NCBI GenBank assembly: GCA_023411215.1
Contig: JAEYOY010000079.1
Span: forward strand, 1-64,000
DNA from: Bacillota bacterium
GTDB taxonomy: Bacteria > Bacillota > Clostridia > Lachnospirales > Lachnospiraceae
Direction: 5' to 3'
DNA length: 64,000 nucleotides
Shown here piece after piece: positions 60,475 through 64,000 of this stretch. The number at the start of each line of letters is the position of its first letter. Position 1 is the stretch's first letter. Below the pieces are notes generated by a model. The model was not told where the DNA came from. It did not search any database and was given only the letters and a program-made list of their open reading frames with translations. The position numbers and the translations under genes are program-made.

Positions 60475-60806
60475 TACACATTCCACTCCTTAACAAATCG
60501 ATTAATAACATCCTTAGTAAGTTCCCATTCCACACATTTTTCCTTGTAATAAGCCAAACCACTCGGGGTTATCCTATAATAAGTACGCTGCTTTCCGAAG
60601 GTTTCACCACCGGAGAAGGCTTCGATGTAGCCGTTCGCTTCCAGGCGGTTAAAGGCAGAATAGAGAGTTGTCTCTTTCATAATGTATTTCTCTTCGGTAA
60701 GCTCCTTGATATTTTTTGATATCTCATACCCGTACGACGCTCCCTCGAGGAGTAAATATAGGATAATGGTATCGTTGTATCCTCGGATTACATCGCTGCT
60801 GATCAA
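60474..60806 (-). CDS. PadR-family transcriptional regulator
   Basis: A 110-residue winged-helix repressor. Start taken at the TTG at 60806, which has a perfect AAGGAGG site seven bases upstream and gives the standard family N-terminus ISSDVIRGYNDTIIL. The wing and dimer helices are seen in ETTLYSAFNRLEANGYIEAF and the C-terminal helix. It should repress its own operon through the inverted repeat at 60869-60908. The longer frame to 60896 has no ribosome site. Confidence 0.88.
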   Translation of the reverse strand: MISSDVIRGYNDTIILYLLLEGASYGYEISKNIKELTEEKYIMKETTLYSAFNRLEANGYIEAFSGGETFGKQRTYYRITPSGLAYYKEKCVEWELTKDVINRFVKEWNV

Positions 60807-60868
60807 ATCCGTACCTCCTTGAATCATATTTATTAAACGGCACGCGTTCCGTTTATACTCTACTCCAT

Positions 60869-60913
60869 CTGTCGTAGTAATCAGAGTATAGCACAATTAC
60901 TACGACAGGTAAA
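60869..60913 (-). promoter_or_regulatory. padR promoter with operator inverted repeat
   Basis: On the minus strand TTTACC (60913-60908) and TATACT (60890-60885) are 17 bases apart. A perfect inverted repeat, CTGTCGTAGTAAT (60869-60881) and ATTACTACGACAG (60896-60908), brackets the -10 box with a 14-base gap. This is well placed for autorepression by PadR. Confidence 0.7.
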
Positions 60914-60961
60914 GTAGTTTTTATAAAATTTTAAAAAATATTGTAAGTACTACCATTAGTA

Positions 60962-62725
60962 CTATTTATGGGGGCTGCTTTCTTTTCGTAATTTACTTAT
61001 GAGTTCATCAATGGACATACTTCCGAGTTCGCCATCCTCCCTTCCTCGAACGGCAATCCTATTATTATCCTGCTCATTCTTTCCGATTACCACCATATAA
61101 GGAACCTTATCCAGCTGGGCTTCCCTTATTTTATATCCAAGCTTCTCATCCCGAGTGTCAAGCTCACATCTGACACCTGCAGCCTTTAGCTGCTCCGATA
61201 CGAAGGAGGCATATTGCATAAAAGTATTGGAAATAGGAAGTATCTTCACCTGAACCGGTGCCAGCCATGCCGGAAATCTTCCTGCATAATGCTCAATCAG
61301 AATTCCGATAAACCGCTCAATTGATCCAAAGACAACGCGGTGAATCATAATCGGCTGATGTTTCTCGCCGTCTGCTCCAATGTATTCCGCTTGAAAACGC
61401 CCCGGCAGTTGGAAATCCAACTGAATTGTCCCGCATTGCCAGGTTCTTCCGAGGGAATCCTCCAGATGGAAATCTATCTTGGGTCCGTAAAATGCTCCAT
61501 CCCCTTCATTAATCACATAGGGCAGCTTCATTTCCTCCAGTGCCTGCTTCAGTGCATCAATTGCTTCGTTCCAATCCTCGTCACTGCCAATACTCTTCTC
61601 CGGTTGTGTAGATAATTCTACATGATATTGGAAGCCAAACTTCCGATAGACCTCATCGATCAAGCTTACCACACCTTTGATTTCCTCTGTTACCTGTTCT
61701 CGCATCATGAAAATATGGGCATCGTCCTGTGTAAAACAGCGTACTCTCATTAATCCATGTAATGTCCCGGATTTTTCATGACGGTGTACCAAACCAAGCT
61801 CACCCATACGAATTGGTAACTCTTTATAAGAATGTGGCTGCGTTTTATATACTAGCATTCCACCCGGACAATTCATCGGTTTTATCGCAAAATCAATTTC
61901 ATCGATTTCTGTCGTATACATACTTTCGCGGTAATTTGCCCAATGTCCGGAGACCTCCCACAGTTCGCGCCGAAGCATAATCGGAGTGGATATTTCGACA
62001 TATCCCTCTCGTTCATGCACTTCCCTCCAATAATCAAGTAGCAAATTCTTTAGAATCATTCCTTTGGGAAGAAAAAACGGAAAGCCTGGCCCTTCCTCCA
62101 TGAGGACAAACAAGCCGAGCTCCTTACCTAATCTTCGATGATCCCTGGCCTTGGCCTCTTCCAGTAATTTCATATAATCATCAAGATCATTCTGTTTCGG
62201 ATATGCCGTGCCATAAATTCTTGTCAGCATACAGTTTTGCTCATCGCCCCTCCAGTAAGCACCAGCAAGGGAAGTAAGCTTGAATGCTTTAACAAGGCTT
62301 GTATTGATTACATGCTGACCTGCACACATTTCCTCATATTCACCCTGCCGAAAGAAGCTGATTTGCGCATCCTCCGGTAATTCTAAGAGCATTTCTACCT
62401 TATAGCTTTCCTGTCGTTCTTCCATTGCTCTTACTGCATCTGAACGGCTAATAACATATCGTTCAAGCGGTAGAGCCTCTTTCACAATCCGTCTCATTTC
62501 GGCTTCAAGCGCAGGAAGCTTATCGGGCGTAAAATCGAACCCAAATTCAAAATCATAATAGAAGCCATTTTCTATGGCCGGTCCGATCGCGCACTTTGTC
62601 TCAGGATACAGTCGTTTTACTGCTTGTGCTAGAATGTGTGCTGCGGTATGGCGGAAGGCATTTCTTCCCACCTCCTCTCCAAACGAGCTTTCCATGATTG
62701 TTCCATTCTTCATTATCACTTTCAT
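60962..62725 (-). CDS. thrS: Threonyl-tRNA synthetase lacking TGS domain
   Basis: A 587-residue class II synthetase; start at ATG 62725 after AAAGGAG. The usual N-terminal TGS domain (about 60 residues) is absent: only about 15 residues precede the editing domain, which keeps H26 and H30 (RHTAAH) and the CAGQH pair. The catalytic core has YVEISTPIMLRRELW (motif 1), motif 2 with MRVRCFTQDDAHIF and motif 3 with HRVVFGSIERFIGILIEH; a C-terminal anticodon-binding domain follows. It charges tRNA-Thr. The T-box leader upstream makes its expression depend on uncharged tRNA-Thr. Confidence 0.92.
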   Translation of the reverse strand: MKVIMKNGTIMESSFGEEVGRNAFRHTAAHILAQAVKRLYPETKCAIGPAIENGFYYDFEFGFDFTPDKLPALEAEMRRIVKEALPLERYVISRSDAVRAMEERQESYKVEMLLELPEDAQISFFRQGEYEEMCAGQHVINTSLVKAFKLTSLAGAYWRGDEQNCMLTRIYGTAYPKQNDLDDYMKLLEEAKARDHRRLGKELGLFVLMEEGPGFPFFLPKGMILKNLLLDYWREVHEREGYVEISTPIMLRRELWEVSGHWANYRESMYTTEIDEIDFAIKPMNCPGGMLVYKTQPHSYKELPIRMGELGLVHRHEKSGTLHGLMRVRCFTQDDAHIFMMREQVTEEIKGVVSLIDEVYRKFGFQYHVELSTQPEKSIGSDEDWNEAIDALKQALEEMKLPYVINEGDGAFYGPKIDFHLEDSLGRTWQCGTIQLDFQLPGRFQAEYIGADGEKHQPIMIHRVVFGSIERFIGILIEHYAGRFPAWLAPVQVKILPISNTFMQYASFVSEQLKAAGVRCELDTRDEKLGYKIREAQLDKVPYMVVIGKNEQDNNRIAVRGREDGELGSMSIDELISKLRKESSPHK

Positions 62726-62789
62726 TCCTATATCTCCTTTCGGTAATAAAATTGATAACATAAGAAAAGAATTGCTGATTACAGGGTGC

Positions 62790-63079
62790 AAAAAAAGCAC
62801 CCAAAGACAAATTTTCATTTGCCTAAGGGTGCAAAAATACTTGCACGGTTCCACCTTAACTTTTCACTTCGGATTCTAACAAACCCTAACCTTTAACGCA
62901 GGTATACGATAACACATACTAATTCATCATGCTGCCAAAGCACTTCAATCTATTCTGTGTTACAGCTCAGGAATGGTTTTCAACCATATTTCACAGAAGG
63001 AACTTCCACCTAATGTTCCTCTCTCTGTCTGTTGCCTATTGGTCTACTCTTTTCCGTCATTGCTTTTCTTATGTTATTA
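62790..63079 (-). promoter_or_regulatory. T-box riboswitch (tRNA-Thr) of thrS
   Basis: The conserved T-box sequence GGTGGAACCGTGCAAG is at 62855-62840 on the minus strand. It is followed by a terminator, GCACCC (62832-62827) with GGGTGC (62802-62797) plus inner GCAAAT/ATTTGT, ending in seven T (62796-62790). Upstream, about 63079-62960, a Stem I-like region contains AGTAGACC and a candidate specifier ACC (Thr) at 62977-62975 in GAAAACCATT. Uncharged tRNA-Thr binding would favour the antiterminator. Confidence 0.85.
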
Positions 63080-63085
63080 GCTACT

Positions 63086-63113
63086 ATTATAACCTTGCAA
63101 TTGATAAAGTCAA
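63086..63113 (-). promoter_or_regulatory. Promoter of thrS
   Basis: On the minus strand TTGACT (63113-63108) and TATAAT (63091-63086) are 16 bases apart. Transcription would start near 63079, giving a leader of about 350 bases that contains the T-box. Confidence 0.75.
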
Positions 63114-63195
63114 GGAGATATTTGTATATTTATAACCAGTATTATTTTTGCGAAACATGTATGAAGATATTTATAATAGAAGAGAACCAACTGTA

Positions 63196-64000
63196 TTACA
63201 GTGCTCCTGGTACACGCTCCGGCTGATAACCACGGTCAAGGATTGTTTTAACCGGCTGGATCTTTATGTACAGAAGAGCGTTCCGGTCCAGTGTAAGTGT
63301 TAGCTTCATAACCTGATCATCGATACGATACTTTTCGGTTCGGATCTGAGGCTGGTCACAGGAGCGCAGGAGCTCCAGCTGATCCTTGGAGGGATTAGCG
63401 GGAGAGCCGATATTCATCCATACCTTAAGAGGATTACAGGTAGTTTCATCCACCAGCTTTGTGATCACTGCATATTCGCCGTTGTCCACAGGAATATCAA
63501 GTGTTAACGCAAGAGTATCATCATCGGTTGCATCCTCAACCGGATTCCACATAACACCCTGGATTGAACCGTCCTTTTCCCTGGTCAAGAGGAAGTTCTC
63601 TTCTCTGGCAATTGCCTGACTGCCCAGCTTATTAAAGAAGGAGAAAGCCCAGTAGGTGGGTTTGCGTATCAGCCCATTCGCTACAAGACCAAAGCAGCCG
63701 GAGAAGGGAGTAAAGGCAACTCCTGCCTCCTCAAAGATATCGCCGAAGGTCCAGTAGGAATAGGAAGCGCTGGTATCACCCATCTCGCTAAGTAATCTGG
63801 CGATATATGCTGCATTCAGATTCGTGTCATGAATTGGGTTCAAAGGGGTATAGGAGGTGTTGAACTCAGTAATATGCATTTCCATTCCTTTGTATTCAGG
63901 AAAACTGTCTATGATTTCACGACTTACCTTAAGCTCGTCCAGAAATACCTTCGGAGTACGAAGACGCTGATAAGCATAGTGTCCGTGATGATCAGGAGAC
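63196..64000 (-). CDS. GH39 beta-xylosidase, C-terminal part
   Basis: The frame is open from the right edge of the window (64000) to the stop at 63196, about 267 residues; the start lies beyond. It includes SPDHHGHYAYQRLRTP at the window edge and the nucleophile region EMHITEFNTSY, where Glu is the likely nucleophile, followed by ARLLSEMGDTSASYSYWTFG. A beta-sandwich domain follows from about 100 residues later. This matches family 39 beta-xylosidases, which release xylose from xylo-oligosaccharides. No signal peptide can be judged. Confidence 0.8.
   Translation of the reverse strand, partial: SPDHHGHYAYQRLRTPKVFLDELKVSREIIDSFPEYKGMEMHITEFNTSYTPLNPIHDTNLNAAYIARLLSEMGDTSASYSYWTFGDIFEEAGVAFTPFSGCFGLVANGLIRKPTYWAFSFFNKLGSQAIAREENFLLTREKDGSIQGVMWNPVEDATDDDTLALTLDIPVDNGEYAVITKLVDETTCNPLKVWMNIGSPANPSKDQLELLRSCDQPQIRTEKYRIDDQVMKLTLTLDRNALLYIKIQPVKTILDRGYQPERVPGAL

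Noticed and set aside
1..64000. tRNA, rRNA, CRISPR, transposase and phage genes
   Set aside because: Looked for by eye; no cloverleaf with TTCGAATC-type arm, no rRNA-like segment, no regular repeat-spacer array and no DDE or integrase motif was found.

Overview
The window is about 64 kb of low-GC, AT-rich DNA with strong Gram-positive ribosome binding sites (AGGAGG type), lipoprotein sugar-binding proteins, YesM/YesN-type regulators, split transketolase, rubrerythrin and desulfoferrodoxin. This fits an anaerobic, plant-polysaccharide-using member of the Clostridia, most likely Lachnospiraceae (inference from gene content; no marker gene such as 16S rRNA is present). I see no tRNA, rRNA, CRISPR array, transposase or phage gene.

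Layout. 1-2322: the end of a PHP-domain phosphatase, a GNAT acetyltransferase and a DUF5596-like acyltransferase. 2538-10817: a carbohydrate ABC system (lipoprotein and two permeases) with a D-2-hydroxyacid dehydrogenase, a divergent Gfo/Idh/MocA oxidoreductase and a membrane-bound AraC-type regulator. 10854-21019: a catabolic island (TetR, Rossmann epimerase-like protein, DapA-type aldolase, M20 hydrolase, FAD oxidoreductase, two sugar isomerases, a second Gfo/Idh/MocA enzyme, AraC) whose substrate I cannot name. 21258-25336: efflux region, a MATE pump, an AraC regulator, and an MFS pump behind a leader peptide with mutually exclusive hairpins. 25455-27990: ferredoxin-fused aldo/keto reductase and an esterase. 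28135-40907: xylan-oligosaccharide module (YesN/YesM, ABC importer, GH43 xylosidase, split transketolase, tartronate-semialdehyde-reductase-like enzyme, SDR, glycerate kinase). 41188-44045: bL25/Ctc stress protein, a flavin reductase-like protein, rubrerythrin and superoxide reductase. 44365-53326: a self-contained mannitol-type PTS operon with its own PRD regulator, EIIA, 1-phosphofructokinase, Zn-dependent dehydrogenase, HPr and enzyme I. 53631-64000: an XRE regulator, a decayed locus with a large palindrome, a LytTR/GHKL two-component pair, pyrophosphatase, GNAT, PadR plus a membrane HAAS protein, a TGS-less threonyl-tRNA synthetase under T-box control, and the end of a GH39 xylosidase.

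How the genes work together. Two sugar ABC importers and one PTS feed central metabolism. In the xylan module GH43 would release xylose inside the cell while transketolase and the three-carbon-acid enzymes handle an additional substrate. In the PTS operon no mannitol-1-phosphate 5-dehydrogenase is seen; instead a sorbose-1-phosphate-reductase-like dehydrogenase sits beside 1-phosphofructokinase, suggesting a route through fructose 1-phosphate.

The strongest unusual signals are: (1) an ermC-style 1:2/2:3/3:4 translational attenuator with a 13-residue leader peptide ahead of the MFS efflux gene; (2) the alternative mannitol route; (3) two ~260-bp palindromic elements with perfect 13-14 bp terminal inverted repeats; (4) the TGS-less ThrRS with its T-box. 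All functional calls are made by eye from motifs; no database search was run.
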